DNA of 64,000 nt, taken from Terrimesophilobacter sp038243605 (GTDB lineage: Bacteria > Actinomycetota > Actinomycetes > Actinomycetales > Microbacteriaceae). Each line of letters starts with the position of its first letter. The first letter of the stretch is position 1. The notes beneath the pieces are model-generated. The model was not told the origin of the DNA. It made no database searches and was given only the letters and a program-made list of their open reading frames with translations. This document shows, piece by piece, positions 42,041 to 51,242 of the stretch. The translations under genes and the position numbers were made by a program. The stretch spans positions 124,001 to 188,000 of the forward strand of contig JBBSQX010000002.1 of the NCBI GenBank assembly GCA_038243605.1, read 5' to 3'.

Positions 42041-43798
42041 CTAGGCGCGCCTCAACAAATCGATGCGCGCTTGAAGTTGAGTCACACTCGCTTGCGATAC
42101 TGGCGGGCCACCCACCCGGCGGCGAAGGTCGGCGTGCACGTGCGCGTGAGGCATCCCCGTACGTTTTGCTTGAATTGCCACAAGGCTATTGAGCAGGGTG
42201 CGTTGCTCCCGAAGGGTTCTGTAGAGCGGCGGAGGATTTTGTTGATCTCGGCCTGCAGTACGTCGTGACTGTCTCGCCTGCCGCTGCTGTAGCAGCTCGC
42301 GCACCTGCTCCGGTTCAAGGATGCCAGGAAGCCCGATGAAGTCGAGTTCCTCTGCAGAACCGGTCTCCGCCGAGAACCCAAACTCATCGCCTCTGAACAT
42401 CACGCGGTCAAAGTTTGCCTCCGACTCGAGGGCTTTGAACTCGAAAAGATCATCATCTGCGCTGGCGCGTTCAACCCGGTTGGCGTCGTCAAGTGCGTCA
42501 TCATCGAGCAGCCCGGTGTCGCCGGAGTTTCGATCGAGTGCGTGATCTCGCTCTCGCTCCAACTGGGCGGCGAGGTTCATGAGCGCGGGCACGCTGGGAA
42601 CAAAGAGAGAAGCGGTCTCGCCTCGACGTCGTGCGCGCACAAACCTGCCAACTGCCTGCGCGAAATAGAGCGGCGTGGAGGCAGATGTCGCGTACACGCC
42701 AACCCCCAACCGCGGAATATCGACACCCTCCGACACCATGCGCACCGCCACCATCCATCGGCTACTACCCGCCGCAAACGTGCCAATGCGACTCGAGGAA
42801 GCCTTTTCGTCAGACAGGACAAGAGTTGGATTTGTGCCGGTAATTCCCTTGAGTATTGCTGCGTAGGCGCGGGCGGTGTGCTGGTCAGTCGCGATGACGA
42901 GACCCCCGGCATCCGGCACCGACTCCCGTACTTCGCTCAATCGTGTGTTCGCGGCCTTGAGCACCGCAGGAATCCATTCACCCTCTGGGTCGAGAGCTGT
43001 GCGCCACGCCTGTGCGGTGACGTCTTTCGTGTCACCTTCGCCAAGTCTGGCTTCCATTTCGTCGCCCGCCCGCGTGCGCCAGCGCATGCGTCCCGCGTAC
43101 GCCATGAAAATGACTGGACGCACGACACCGTCGGCGAGTGCGCGCCCGTATCCGTAGCTATAGTCAGCGCGAGAGGTTCGGATGCCGTCGTCGCCCGGAT
43201 GGTAACTCACAAAGGGAATGGGTGCGGTGTCTGATCGAAATGGCGTTCCGGTGAGCGAGAGCCGCCTTGTGGCCGTCTCAAACGCCTCGCGGATGCCATC
43301 CCCCCAACTCAGTGTGTCGCCGCCGTGGTGTACCTCGTCGAGGATTACGAGGGTGCGGCCGCTTTCGGTCATTGCGCGATGAAGAGTGGGGCGAAGAGCA
43401 ACCTGTGCGTACGTCACGGCGATGCCGTGAAAGTGACGGGCCTGAATGCTGCGCCCGTTGCGGAACGCCGGATCAAGGCGAACACCGACTCGCGCGGCGG
43501 CATCCGCCCATTGACGCTTGAGGTGATCTGTGGGCGCAACAACTGTCACGCGATCAATCGCGCGGCGGGCGAGAAGTTCCGTGACAAGTCGAAGCGCGAA
43601 GGTAGTTTTACCTGCACCAGGTGTTGCGGCAACAAGAAAGTCTGAAGGTTCGCTCGCGAAGTACTGTTCGAGAGCTTCTGCTTGCCATGCGCGAAGTTTG
43701 TCTGCCGTACCTCGTGCAGCACGCTCCGGATAGGCAGGTGGAAGATGTTCAGCTGCCGACGTCCCAGGGGGAAAGCGAAAAAGGGATTCGGAGCTCAC
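42041..43798 (-). CDS. DEAD/DEAH-box superfamily 2 helicase
   Basis: 585 residues. Walker A TPGAGKT at 59-65, motif II DEVHH at 154-158, motif III SLTGTPFR, and motifs V and VI in SEGVDIPRL and QAVGRFVRARR. The layout matches a widespread actinobacterial ERCC3/type III restriction-like helicase found without a methylase partner; no modification gene is adjacent, so it is likelier a repair or RNA/DNA remodelling helicase. GTG start; TAATGT ends eight bases before it. Converges with the HAD gene. Confidence 0.9.
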   Translation of the reverse strand: MSSESLFRFPPGTSAAEHLPPAYPERAARGTADKLRAWQAEALEQYFASEPSDFLVAATPGAGKTTFALRLVTELLARRAIDRVTVVAPTDHLKRQWADAAARVGVRLDPAFRNGRSIQARHFHGIAVTYAQVALRPTLHRAMTESGRTLVILDEVHHGGDTLSWGDGIREAFETATRRLSLTGTPFRSDTAPIPFVSYHPGDDGIRTSRADYSYGYGRALADGVVRPVIFMAYAGRMRWRTRAGDEMEARLGEGDTKDVTAQAWRTALDPEGEWIPAVLKAANTRLSEVRESVPDAGGLVIATDQHTARAYAAILKGITGTNPTLVLSDEKASSSRIGTFAAGSSRWMVAVRMVSEGVDIPRLGVGVYATSASTPLYFAQAVGRFVRARRRGETASLFVPSVPALMNLAAQLERERDHALDRNSGDTGLLDDDALDDANRVERASADDDLFEFKALESEANFDRVMFRGDEFGFSAETGSAEELDFIGLPGILEPEQVRELLQQRQARQSRRTAGRDQQNPPPLYRTLREQRTLLNSLVAIQAKRTGMPHAHVHADLRRRVGGPPVSQASVTQLQARIDLLRRA

Positions 43799-44033
43799 TT
43801 AACAAGACATTACCGTTCGCATATGACAATGGGCCGCGTGAACATCCAAGAATGATGTCGGAAAATCCCACCACGAGGTGCTTCGCCGTGCTCTCATCCG
43901 CGCGCCAGGCCCGCCACAACGGCCCGGAAGCATGACGTCTCCGCTCATCAGGGTCAAATATTTGCCGCCATCTGCGTGAAAGGAAGCGCGCGTCACGTTT
44001 CGCTGAATGGCGTAGGTGAGGCACAGTTAAGAC

Positions 44034-44816
44034 ATGACTTCGCAGCATCCGTGGTTCCGCTATGTCGCGATTGGTGATTCCTTTACGGAGGGTATCGGCG
44101 ATCCTGAACCGCGCAGCGCGGGCGGGAATCGCGGCTGGGCGGATCGCGTTGCCGAGGTGCTCGCCTCGAAGACCGATGACTTTGCTTACGCGAACCTCGC
44201 GATTAGGGGCAGGCTTCTGCAACAAATCATCAACGAGCAACTCGAGCCTGCGCTCGCGCTGCGACCAGATTTGATCAGCATCTCCGCCGGCGGCAATGAC
44301 ATCATGCGCCCTGGGGCCGACCCCGACGACCTGGCCGAACGGATTGAAAACACCGTGCGTCTGCTTCGCTCGGATGGCGCGACAGTCGTGTTGTTCAACG
44401 GCCCTGATATTGGAATGACGCCCGTGTTGAGACGGGCACGCAGCAAGGTCGCGATCTATAACGAGAACCTTCGCGCCGTCGCCCAGCGGCACGATGCCGT
44501 CGTCGCCGACATGTGGGCGCTGCGAGAACTAAAAGACGCGCGGATGTGGGCCCCAGATAGGCTTCACTTTTCCCCCGTCGGTCACAACACCATTGCCAGA
44601 ATGGTTCTCGACTCTCTGGGTGTTGAGAATGAACTCCAACCGTTTGAGCCGGAGCCATTGCCTGTTGTGGCGTGGCGCAGAGCGCGTGTGGAAGACCTTG
44701 GCTGGGCACGTGATCACTTAGTGCCATGGGTGATCCGCCGAATCCGGCATCAATCATCCGGTGACGGAATTATGCCAAAGCGCCCGCAAGCTACCGGTTT
44801 TGATGAGCCCATGTAG
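44034..44816 (+). CDS. SGNH/GDSL-family hydrolase
   Basis: 260 residues. Block I GDSFTEG with nucleophile Ser16, block III GGND near 87, and the Asp-His pair in DRLHFSPVGH near 179-188. No signal peptide is seen, so it acts in the cytoplasm, probably as an esterase or lipase; substrate unknown. The tail after residue 200 (VVAWRRARVEDLGWARDHL) is a family extension common in actinobacteria. Converges with the desaturase gene across a 9-bp repeat array. Confidence 0.9.
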   Translation: MTSQHPWFRYVAIGDSFTEGIGDPEPRSAGGNRGWADRVAEVLASKTDDFAYANLAIRGRLLQQIINEQLEPALALRPDLISISAGGNDIMRPGADPDDLAERIENTVRLLRSDGATVVLFNGPDIGMTPVLRRARSKVAIYNENLRAVAQRHDAVVADMWALRELKDARMWAPDRLHFSPVGHNTIARMVLDSLGVENELQPFEPEPLPVVAWRRARVEDLGWARDHLVPWVIRRIRHQSSGDGIMPKRPQATGFDEPM

Positions 44817-44833
44817 TTAACGGCGTGAACAGT

Positions 44834-44869
44834 GTCAACGACGTCAACGACGTCAACGACGTCAACAAC
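44834..44869. repeat. Four 9-bp tandem repeats at a convergent junction
   Basis: GTCAACGAC three times and then GTCAACAAC, 17 bases after the SGNH gene's stop and 18 before the end of the opposing desaturase gene. Confidence 0.9.
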
Positions 44870-44887
44870 CTTAACAGCGAGTGTGGC

Positions 44888-45988
44888 TTAGCGGCCGAAT
44901 TGTGAGGCTGCTGGACAGTCGAAAGGGTCGCCGCCAGCGGCAAGCCCCACCCGGTTCAGGTACTGGATGACGATGCCATACGACTGGGTGAGCGTCGTTT
45001 CCGTGTAGCCGATTCGATGAGTAGCGCAGTATTCGCGTGCGATCTCAGATGCTCGCGCGAGGTGTGGGCGAGGCATGTTCGGGAACAGGTGGTGCTCGAT
45101 CTGGTAGTTCAACCCGCCCATGAAAGAATCCATGATCCAGCTGCCCTTGATGTTGCGTGAGGTAAGAACTTGGCGACGAAGAAAATCGACCTTGCTGTCG
45201 TGAGGAAGAATCGGCATTCCTTTGTGGTTGGGGGCAAAGGTGGCACCCATGTAAAGCCCGAACACGGCAACCTGCACGCCGATAAAAGCGAACGCCATTC
45301 CGAGCGGTAGCACGAGGAAGATCACGGCAAGGTACGCGATGATCCTCGCCATGATCATCGTGATCTCGACCCAGCGCTTGTCAACCTTTCCGCGACCGAA
45401 TACGGTGCGGAATCCGTGGATGTGGAGGTTGATTCCTTCAAGGAGGAGGGCGGGAAAGAACAGGTACCCTTGGCGCCGAGTTGCCCAGGCATACAGACCA
45501 CGGGATTTCGCCGCATCTTCTTCGACGAAGGAGACGAAGTCCCTCTCAATGTCGGGGTCTTTGCCAACGATGTTGGGGTTCGCGTGGTGACGGCTGTGCT
45601 TCGTCATCCACCACGAGTAGCTAATTCCTACGAAGAGGTTCGCCAATGCACGCCCAGCACGATCATTCCGGGGTCCCGAGACGAAGACCTGCCTGTGGGC
45701 AGCCTCGTGGGCAAGAAAGGCGTACTGGGTCAGAATGATACCGAGTGCCGCTGCCATGAGCAGTTGGAACCAGCTATCACCCAACAGAATAAAGCCGGTG
45801 ATAGTGCCGCCGAGTGCCAGCGTGATGATTCCAAAGACCATCCAGTAGAAACCTGTCGTGCGTCGCAGAAGACCAGCATCGCGCACCGTCCGCAGTAATG
45901 CGGAATACTCAGTGGTCGGATTGTCTCCGTTCCCACCGGGGCGGGTTTTTGTGAACGTGACGACGGGTGCAGCTGCGGCTGATGACAC
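44888..45988 (-). CDS. Membrane fatty acid/acyl-CoA desaturase
   Basis: 366 residues with four membrane spans and the three iron-binding histidine boxes: HEAAH at 94-98, HSRHH at 131-135, and QIEHH near 307. The last box with Gln and the order of boxes match front-end/linoleoyl-CoA-type desaturases (DesA3 relatives) that use O2 and a reductase. It would lower membrane melting point, relevant to cold or fluidity control. GTG start with GAGG five bases upstream. Confidence 0.92.
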   Translation of the reverse strand: MSSAAAAPVVTFTKTRPGGNGDNPTTEYSALLRTVRDAGLLRRTTGFYWMVFGIITLALGGTITGFILLGDSWFQLLMAAALGIILTQYAFLAHEAAHRQVFVSGPRNDRAGRALANLFVGISYSWWMTKHSRHHANPNIVGKDPDIERDFVSFVEEDAAKSRGLYAWATRRQGYLFFPALLLEGINLHIHGFRTVFGRGKVDKRWVEITMIMARIIAYLAVIFLVLPLGMAFAFIGVQVAVFGLYMGATFAPNHKGMPILPHDSKVDFLRRQVLTSRNIKGSWIMDSFMGGLNYQIEHHLFPNMPRPHLARASEIAREYCATHRIGYTETTLTQSYGIVIQYLNRVGLAAGGDPFDCPAASQFGR

Positions 45989-46096
45989 GGGACCTCAATT
46001 CAGGTGACGTCCCGGTCGCGAAGGCGAGAGAGATGCCTAGTTATTGGCACTGACTCTACGGCACGTTTCTGGGAAATGCTCGCAGAAGTACCGTTC

Positions 46097-47314
46097 TTAA
46101 CCGAAAGGATGCGTGAGGCGCCACCAGGGCCCCGGATCCTCAAGAGGATCATCGAGTGTGAGAGGTATTGATTTTGTCTCACCGTCCACCGTGTACGTGA
46201 CGGCTCCCACTCGCTGCCCAGTTGTTCCGGTGGAAATCGGATCAATCTTCACGGTCATGGTGACAGGCACTCCACCCCACACCACCACAGAGGCGTCGTT
46301 GGCGGCCACAGCGGTGGCGTCGTCGTCCCAATCGGAACTGTATGTGCCGAACGGTTCACCGGCAGTCACGACTGGAACCTCGGTGAATCCCTGCAACGCG
46401 GTGGCGAGCAGGGTTCTTACCGCGCTATCAAGTTCTGCATGGCTTTGACTCCCGAGCACAACGCCGACAAGGTCGATTGTTTGGGTTCCGACCGTGAGCG
46501 TTGTGGCAAAAAGTAGGTTGACGTTGTCGAGATCGACGGTTCCAGTTTTGATTCCATCCACCCCGCTCCAACCAAGGAGCTTGTTGGTGTTTTTGATGGT
46601 GCCAACGTAGGGAACGCTGGCGGATGTGCTGGAGACAATGGCAGACAACACCGGATTTGCGAGAGCGAGTTTGCCAAGCTCGATCAGGTCGGTCGGCGTC
46701 GCGGTGTTTCGCGTGTCAATGCCGGAAGCGTCGAACATGACGATGCCGCTGAGGCCGTGATTATCGAGCCAAGTTCTGGTGGCGGCGAGAAATGCATCTT
46801 GGCTGCCGAAAGCCCACCGTGCCATTGACTCTGCATAGTTGTTCGCAGACGCAATGAGAACGACGTCGAGCAACTCACGCTGCGTGAAGTCGACCCCGGC
46901 CGCTACAGGTTCAGCAGAGCCATTGTTGGCGATCTGGCGGTGGTATTCGTCAACATCTTCTTGCGTCATGGTAATCGTGGGGCCGCTCTCGTCGGCGGCG
47001 AGAGGTTTTGCGTCGAGCACGACAAGGCTTGTGACCACCTTGCTGATGCTGGCGATGGGGCGCGCGGAACCATCACTCCCCTGCGCGAGAACGCCAGGAA
47101 AACCCACAGCACCGATCGCCGCACTTCCGTTCCCGGGCCAGGCGAGCTCAACGGCCGGGTTCTCGGGCGCCGCGACGCTGATGAGTGATGGGCTGATGGG
47201 GTCTAAAGGAGCCAACAGCGACATGGGAAGGTAAAGCGCCGTGACAAGGAGTAGCCCAAGCGTGCCAAAAACGGTGGCCCGCCGGCGAACATATGTGCGT
47301 CGGCTTACAACCAT
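46097..47314 (-). CDS. D-alanyl-D-alanine carboxypeptidase-like serine hydrolase
   Basis: 405 residues. One N-terminal membrane anchor (residues 14-35) and a penicillin-binding fold with SISK at 89-92 (nucleophile Ser89), SAN at 156-158 and KTG at 256-258. It trims peptidoglycan stem peptides outside the cell. The ATG at 47314 is chosen over an upstream one because TACTAT at 47321-47326 ends six bases before it. Converges with no gene directly; downstream is the desaturase on the same strand after about 100 bases. Confidence 0.9.
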   Translation of the reverse strand: MVVSRRTYVRRRATVFGTLGLLLVTALYLPMSLLAPLDPISPSLISVAAPENPAVELAWPGNGSAAIGAVGFPGVLAQGSDGSARPIASISKVVTSLVVLDAKPLAADESGPTITMTQEDVDEYHRQIANNGSAEPVAAGVDFTQRELLDVVLIASANNYAESMARWAFGSQDAFLAATRTWLDNHGLSGIVMFDASGIDTRNTATPTDLIELGKLALANPVLSAIVSSTSASVPYVGTIKNTNKLLGWSGVDGIKTGTVDLDNVNLLFATTLTVGTQTIDLVGVVLGSQSHAELDSAVRTLLATALQGFTEVPVVTAGEPFGTYSSDWDDDATAVAANDASVVVWGGVPVTMTVKIDPISTGTTGQRVGAVTYTVDGETKSIPLTLDDPLEDPGPWWRLTHPFG

Positions 47315-47320
47315 TCGTCC

Positions 47321-47326
47321 ATAGTA
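47321..47326 (-). promoter_or_regulatory. -10 hexamer TACTAT of the carboxypeptidase gene
   Basis: Minus-strand TACTAT ends six bases before ATG 47314, excluding the upstream ATG at 47359. Confidence 0.55.
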
Positions 47327-47374
47327 CGAGACGTCGTGACGCTCATTCCTGAGACTCACGCTGAGCGAGAATAT

Positions 47375-48190
47375 TTAGCCTCGAAGTGCCCACAGTGCAA
47401 CGGAACAGGCCGCCGCCACGTTGAGCGAATCGATTCCACCGTGCATGGGGATCGTCACCGTCACATCGGCACCGCGAAGCGCGTGACGGCTGAGCCCGTC
47501 TCCTTCTGTGCCGACCATGATGGCCACTTTTTCGGGCGGATCTTTGGCGAAGTCGGCGAGGTCCACTGCCGCATGATCGAGTGCAAGAGCCGCAATGGTG
47601 AATCCGTGCTCGTGTAGCGCGTCCACGCCCAATGGCCATTCGGGCAGCCGTGTCCACGGAACCTGCAACACCGCACCCATGCTTACCCGCACGCTGCGCC
47701 GGTAGAGTGGGTCCGCGCATCTCGGGGTGACCAACACGGCATCCGCCCCGAGACCAACAACCGCTCGAAAAATTGCGCCAACATTCGTGTGGTCGACAAT
47801 GTCTTCGATCACCACCACGCGGCGAGCTGTCGCAATGATCTCGCCCACCGGCTGCAATGTGGGCCGGGTCATGGAGGCGAGAGCCCCCCTGTGCATGTTG
47901 AAGCCGGTGATCGATTCGAGCATTTCGGAAGAGCCGACGTAAATCGGAATGTCGAAGCCGCTAAGGATTGGTTCGATCTCCGCCAACCATTTGTCCAACA
48001 GCAGCACGGACCTTGGGCGATGGCCGGCGTCAATTGCACGGGAAATCACCTTCGAGGACTCCGCCAGGTACAGGCCCTCCTTGGGCTCGACGACGCGGCG
48101 AAGGGCGACATCGGTGAGATCGCGGTAGTCACGTAAAGCTGGATCGTGAAGATCATCTATTCGCACAATTGCAGGCACAAAGGGAAACAT
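47375..48190 (-). CDS. TrmH/SpoU-family RNA 2'-O-methyltransferase
   Basis: 271 residues. An N-terminal substrate domain, then the knotted SPOUT domain with motif 1 EDIVDHTNVGAIFR, motif 2 MVGTEGDGLS and motif 3 IPMHGGIDSLNVAAA. It methylates ribose in rRNA or tRNA from S-adenosylmethionine; the exact site is unknown. The ATG at 48190 avoids overlap with the divergent sirtuin gene; an in-frame ATG at 48229 would overlap it by eleven bases. Confidence 0.9.
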   Translation of the reverse strand: MFPFVPAIVRIDDLHDPALRDYRDLTDVALRRVVEPKEGLYLAESSKVISRAIDAGHRPRSVLLLDKWLAEIEPILSGFDIPIYVGSSEMLESITGFNMHRGALASMTRPTLQPVGEIIATARRVVVIEDIVDHTNVGAIFRAVVGLGADAVLVTPRCADPLYRRSVRVSMGAVLQVPWTRLPEWPLGVDALHEHGFTIAALALDHAAVDLADFAKDPPEKVAIMVGTEGDGLSRHALRGADVTVTIPMHGGIDSLNVAAACSVALWALRG

Positions 48191-48218
48191 ATCCGACGCT
48201 TCACGCGTTGTCCCTATC

Positions 48219-49025
48219 GTGGACACCATCGATGACGCAGTTCGAGTGCTTGAGGGGCGAAAGATCGCCGTACTGACGGGCGCGGGCGTGAGTACTGATT
48301 CTGGGATTCCCGACTATCGCGGCGCCGGTACTCCGCGTGCGACGCCGATGTCGTTCGCCCAGTACCTTGAAAGCGAGGAGAACCGCACGCGGTACTGGAC
48401 GGGAAGTCATCTGGGCTGGCGTCGGTTTAGTGAGGCAACTCCTAATCAAGGTCATCGCGCCTTGGCAGAGCTCGAACTCTCAGGCGTCGTGAGTGGGGTT
48501 GTGACCCAGAATGTCGATGGTCTTCATCGGCGCGCCGGCTCCACCCGTGTTGTTGAGCTTCACGGTGCGATGAACAACGTCATTTGTCTTCGCTGTGCTC
48601 AAGAGTTTTCGCGAGAAGCGATAGCGTTCCGGCTCACAGAAGCTAATCCGTGGATGTCGTTACGGGCCGATGTGACACTCAACCCTGATGGCGATGTCGA
48701 CACAGGTCGCCTTCGGCCACTCATCGTTCCCGATTGTTCAAACTGTGCCGGAATGCTTAAACCAGATGTGGTGTTCTTCGGAGAGCTCGTTCCCCGAGCT
48801 CGTTTCTCCGCCGCATTTGATGTCATTCAACACGCCGATGCTCTGCTAATCGCCGGATCTTCCCTAGCCGTGAACTCGGGCATTCGGTTGCTGTCGCGTG
48901 CGGTTCGACGTGAAATACCCGTCGTGATCATCAACCGTGGGCCAACGAAGGGTGATGAGCGGGCCACAGTTAGGGTGGAAGGTGGAACGTCGCAGTTTCT
49001 CGCGGAACTCGCTCTGCGACTGTAG
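48219..49025 (+). CDS. cobB: SIR2-family NAD-dependent protein deacylase
   Basis: 268 residues. NAD-binding TGAGVST at 20-26, QNVD at 97-100, catalytic His115, and zinc cysteines at 123, 126, 173 and 176. It removes acetyl or other acyl groups from lysines, for example of acetyl-CoA synthetase, coupling enzyme activity to NAD. GTG start directly divergent from the TrmH gene. Followed closely by the histidine phosphatase and YbaK genes, so the three may be one transcript. Confidence 0.93.
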   Translation: MDTIDDAVRVLEGRKIAVLTGAGVSTDSGIPDYRGAGTPRATPMSFAQYLESEENRTRYWTGSHLGWRRFSEATPNQGHRALAELELSGVVSGVVTQNVDGLHRRAGSTRVVELHGAMNNVICLRCAQEFSREAIAFRLTEANPWMSLRADVTLNPDGDVDTGRLRPLIVPDCSNCAGMLKPDVVFFGELVPRARFSAAFDVIQHADALLIAGSSLAVNSGIRLLSRAVRREIPVVIINRGPTKGDERATVRVEGGTSQFLAELALRL

Positions 49026-49055
49026 GACGTTAGAGGTTTTACGAAAGGTGAGCGC

Positions 49056-49706
49056 GTGAGCTATCTGTATCTGGTGCGTCACGGTGAAACAGAGTGGAAT
49101 CGCCAACATCGCATTCAGGGCAGTACCGACATACCCCTCAATGACACTGGGCGAGCGCAGGCCGAACGCACGGGCCAGCTACTTGCGCGACGAAAATGGG
49201 ATGCAATCTACTCGAGTCCACTTTCGCGCGCTTTCGAAACAGCGACCATCGTGGGAAATGCTGTCGGATTGACGAAGCCTGAGGCGGTTTCTGATCTTGC
49301 AGAACGGTATTACGGAGAAGCCGAGGGTCTCACGCCTCAAGAACTCGACACACGGTACCCGGGCACAACCGCGGTGCCTGGACGCGAGTCTCGCGACGAG
49401 GTTGCACAAAGGGTGATGCCGGCACTCTTACGAATTGCCACGGCAGAACCTGAACGGCACATCATCATCACCACACATGGTGGTGTCATCCGCACCGTTC
49501 TGCTTGCCCTCAACGCGCGGGTCGACAGTGGAATCCCGATTACTAACGGCTCAGTGCACAGCTTTCGCCTGAGGGGTAATTCGTTGGAGCTCGTCGAATT
49601 TGATGACCCGATCGAGGTCGACTCCGTTGTGCAAGGAGACGAAGACTTCGAGGAGCAGAACCTTTTGGAAGAGCGAGAAGACACTAATAAAGAGGGCACG
49701 CGGTGA
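49056..49706 (+). CDS. Histidine phosphatase (phosphoglycerate mutase-like)
   Basis: 216 residues. The phosphorylated His9 is in LVRHGETEWN; YSSPLSRAFETA and the second catalytic His in ITTHGGVIR complete the active site. Members include broad-specificity phosphatases such as glucosyl-3-phosphoglycerate phosphatase and GpgP-like enzymes. The C-terminus is acidic (residues 190-216). AAGGTGAG precedes the GTG start at 49056. Its stop overlaps the next gene's start. Confidence 0.9.
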   Translation: MSYLYLVRHGETEWNRQHRIQGSTDIPLNDTGRAQAERTGQLLARRKWDAIYSSPLSRAFETATIVGNAVGLTKPEAVSDLAERYYGEAEGLTPQELDTRYPGTTAVPGRESRDEVAQRVMPALLRIATAEPERHIIITTHGGVIRTVLLALNARVDSGIPITNGSVHSFRLRGNSLELVEFDDPIEVDSVVQGDEDFEEQNLLEEREDTNKEGTR

Positions 49707-50167
49707 TGGCCGATGCTGTTCAGAGATTTCGTGACGCTGCGGGTGCCCTTGGTTTCAGCCCAGAAATACGCACCATGGAGCAGAGCACACACACTGCAGA
49801 AGACGCGGCCGCGGCTGTGGGGTGCGACGTCGGTGCAATTGTGAAGAGTCTCGTCTTTCTGGCCAATAACGAACCACTTCTTGTGCTTGTCTCGGGCCCA
49901 AACCGCGTGAATACCGAGAAGCTGGGCGCAGAACTTGATGCCCTCATCACCAAATCGGATGCCAAACGAGTGAAAGAGGCCACCGGCTATTCGATTGGCG
50001 GGGTGCCTCCGTTTGGGCACTCGACTCAATTGCGCACGGTCATCGACCCGGACTTGCTCTGTCACGACGAACTGTGGGCCGCAGCAGGTTCGGCGACGGC
50101 GGTATTTCCCATCGTGCCCGACAGCCTGGTCGAACTCACCAGGGGTGAAGTTGTATTTCTGAGCTGA
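49703..50167 (+). CDS. YbaK/EbsC-family aminoacyl-tRNA deacylase
   Basis: 154 residues. Matches the YbaK fold: an N-terminal helix, EDAAAAVGCDVGAIVKSLVF with the conserved Lys, RVNTEKLGAELDA, and SIGGVPPFGH with the Gly-Gly loop that handles mischarged aminoacyl-tRNA. It hydrolyses Cys- or Ala-tRNA(Pro) or related errors. GTG at 49703 and ATG at 49706 are both possible starts, overlapping the stop of the preceding gene. Its end runs into a CTGAG repeat. Confidence 0.9.
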   Translation: MMADAVQRFRDAAGALGFSPEIRTMEQSTHTAEDAAAAVGCDVGAIVKSLVFLANNEPLLVLVSGPNRVNTEKLGAELDALITKSDAKRVKEATGYSIGGVPPFGHSTQLRTVIDPDLLCHDELWAAAGSATAVFPIVPDSLVELTRGEVVFLS

Positions 50168-50176
50168 GCTGAGCTG
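50159..50176. repeat. CTGAG pentamer repeat at a convergent junction
   Basis: CTGAG three times plus CTG. It holds the last codons and stop of the YbaK gene and lies seven bases from the end of the opposing glycosyltransferase gene. Confidence 0.85.
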
Positions 50177-50183
50177 CCGCTGA

Positions 50184-51242
50184 TCAGTCAGTAGCGAGTG
50201 ATCGAGCGAGCTCCAGCAGCCGAGCAGCGGAGCGATCCCAGGTGTAGTTGGCAGCTTGTGCGGGGGCCTTTGCGGAAAGTTTTTCCCAGAGCCCATCGGA
50301 CTCCAACGACAACACCTTGCGTGCGATATCGGCGGGGTTGTGCGGGTCGAAAAAGACCGCACCAGAACCCGCGACTTCTCGAAAGACCGGGATGTCGCTG
50401 CATACCACGGGGGTTCCGATCGACAATGCCTCAATGACGGGAATACCAAATCCTTCTTCAAAAGACGCGGTAACTAGCGCTGTGGCCCGAGATAGCGCTT
50501 GATAGTACTCATTATCGGTAACGCCATCGAAGAACTCGATGGATCCCTCTGGGGCAAGAGCCGAGTACCGCTGCTTGTCACTGTCGTTGATTTTGCTGAG
50601 GAGCTGAAGGCGGTATCCAGGGAGGTAGTGCAGGGCGCTCGCCACTGCCTCAACATTCTTATACGGCATGAATGAGCCCATGTATACGAGGGTCTTCTCG
50701 CGCACGGCGGCTCGCCCGACGAGCGCTGGCTCCACTGCGCTGCTGACAACAGTGATGGGGAGTTTTGTCAAACGGTGTTGCAAGATCTGTGCTTTCGCAG
50801 CCTCGGTGCCCGTCACGATCGCGTCTGCGCGATTCAAGACAAGCCGTTGTGGCCAGAACGCAAGGTGATAGAGGCGCCAAAACACTCGGACAATCCACGG
50901 CATGTTTCGAGGGGGTGTCGGATTGTTGTAGTAAATAAGATCGTGCAGGGTGAGGATGAGCTTGTACTTGCGCCCGGCAGAGCCCATGGTTTGCATGGGG
51001 CTGAACACGACATCCGGCTTCGCGCGGTTAACGATGTGGGAGACCCACGGCTCTCGCACGCTTGTCGGGTTTGTTCCCATGATCCAAGGAAGGTCTGGCA
51101 GCATGTCGAGTTGTCGCACATCGTTGATGAGCATCGTTACAGGGTGTAGCCGGCTAAAGGCTTCGACGACACCTGCCGTGTACCTGCTGATTCCATCGTG
51201 CCTGCCGATTCGTGTGTACCGGCAGTCAAAAATGAACTTCAT
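50184..51242 (-). CDS. GT4-type glycosyltransferase
   Basis: 352 residues, GT-B fold. N-terminal MKFIFDCRYTRIGRHDGISRY with the acceptor-side glycine loop, and the C-terminal nucleotide-sugar motif EEGFGIPVIEALSIGTPVV, whose Glu pair holds the donor ribose and phosphate. This is a retaining transferase of the mannosyl/glucosyl kind used for envelope glycolipids or polysaccharide; donor and acceptor are unknown. Its start overlaps the stop of the upstream hydrolase gene (ATGA). Confidence 0.9.
   Translation of the reverse strand: MKFIFDCRYTRIGRHDGISRYTAGVVEAFSRLHPVTMLINDVRQLDMLPDLPWIMGTNPTSVREPWVSHIVNRAKPDVVFSPMQTMGSAGRKYKLILTLHDLIYYNNPTPPRNMPWIVRVFWRLYHLAFWPQRLVLNRADAIVTGTEAAKAQILQHRLTKLPITVVSSAVEPALVGRAAVREKTLVYMGSFMPYKNVEAVASALHYLPGYRLQLLSKINDSDKQRYSALAPEGSIEFFDGVTDNEYYQALSRATALVTASFEEGFGIPVIEALSIGTPVVCSDIPVFREVAGSGAVFFDPHNPADIARKVLSLESDGLWEKLSAKAPAQAANYTWDRSAARLLELARSLATD

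Noticed and set aside
42041..43798. Restriction-modification or defence system around the helicase
   Set aside because: The helicase resembles type III restriction subunits in its core, but no methylase, nuclease or other defence gene is adjacent.
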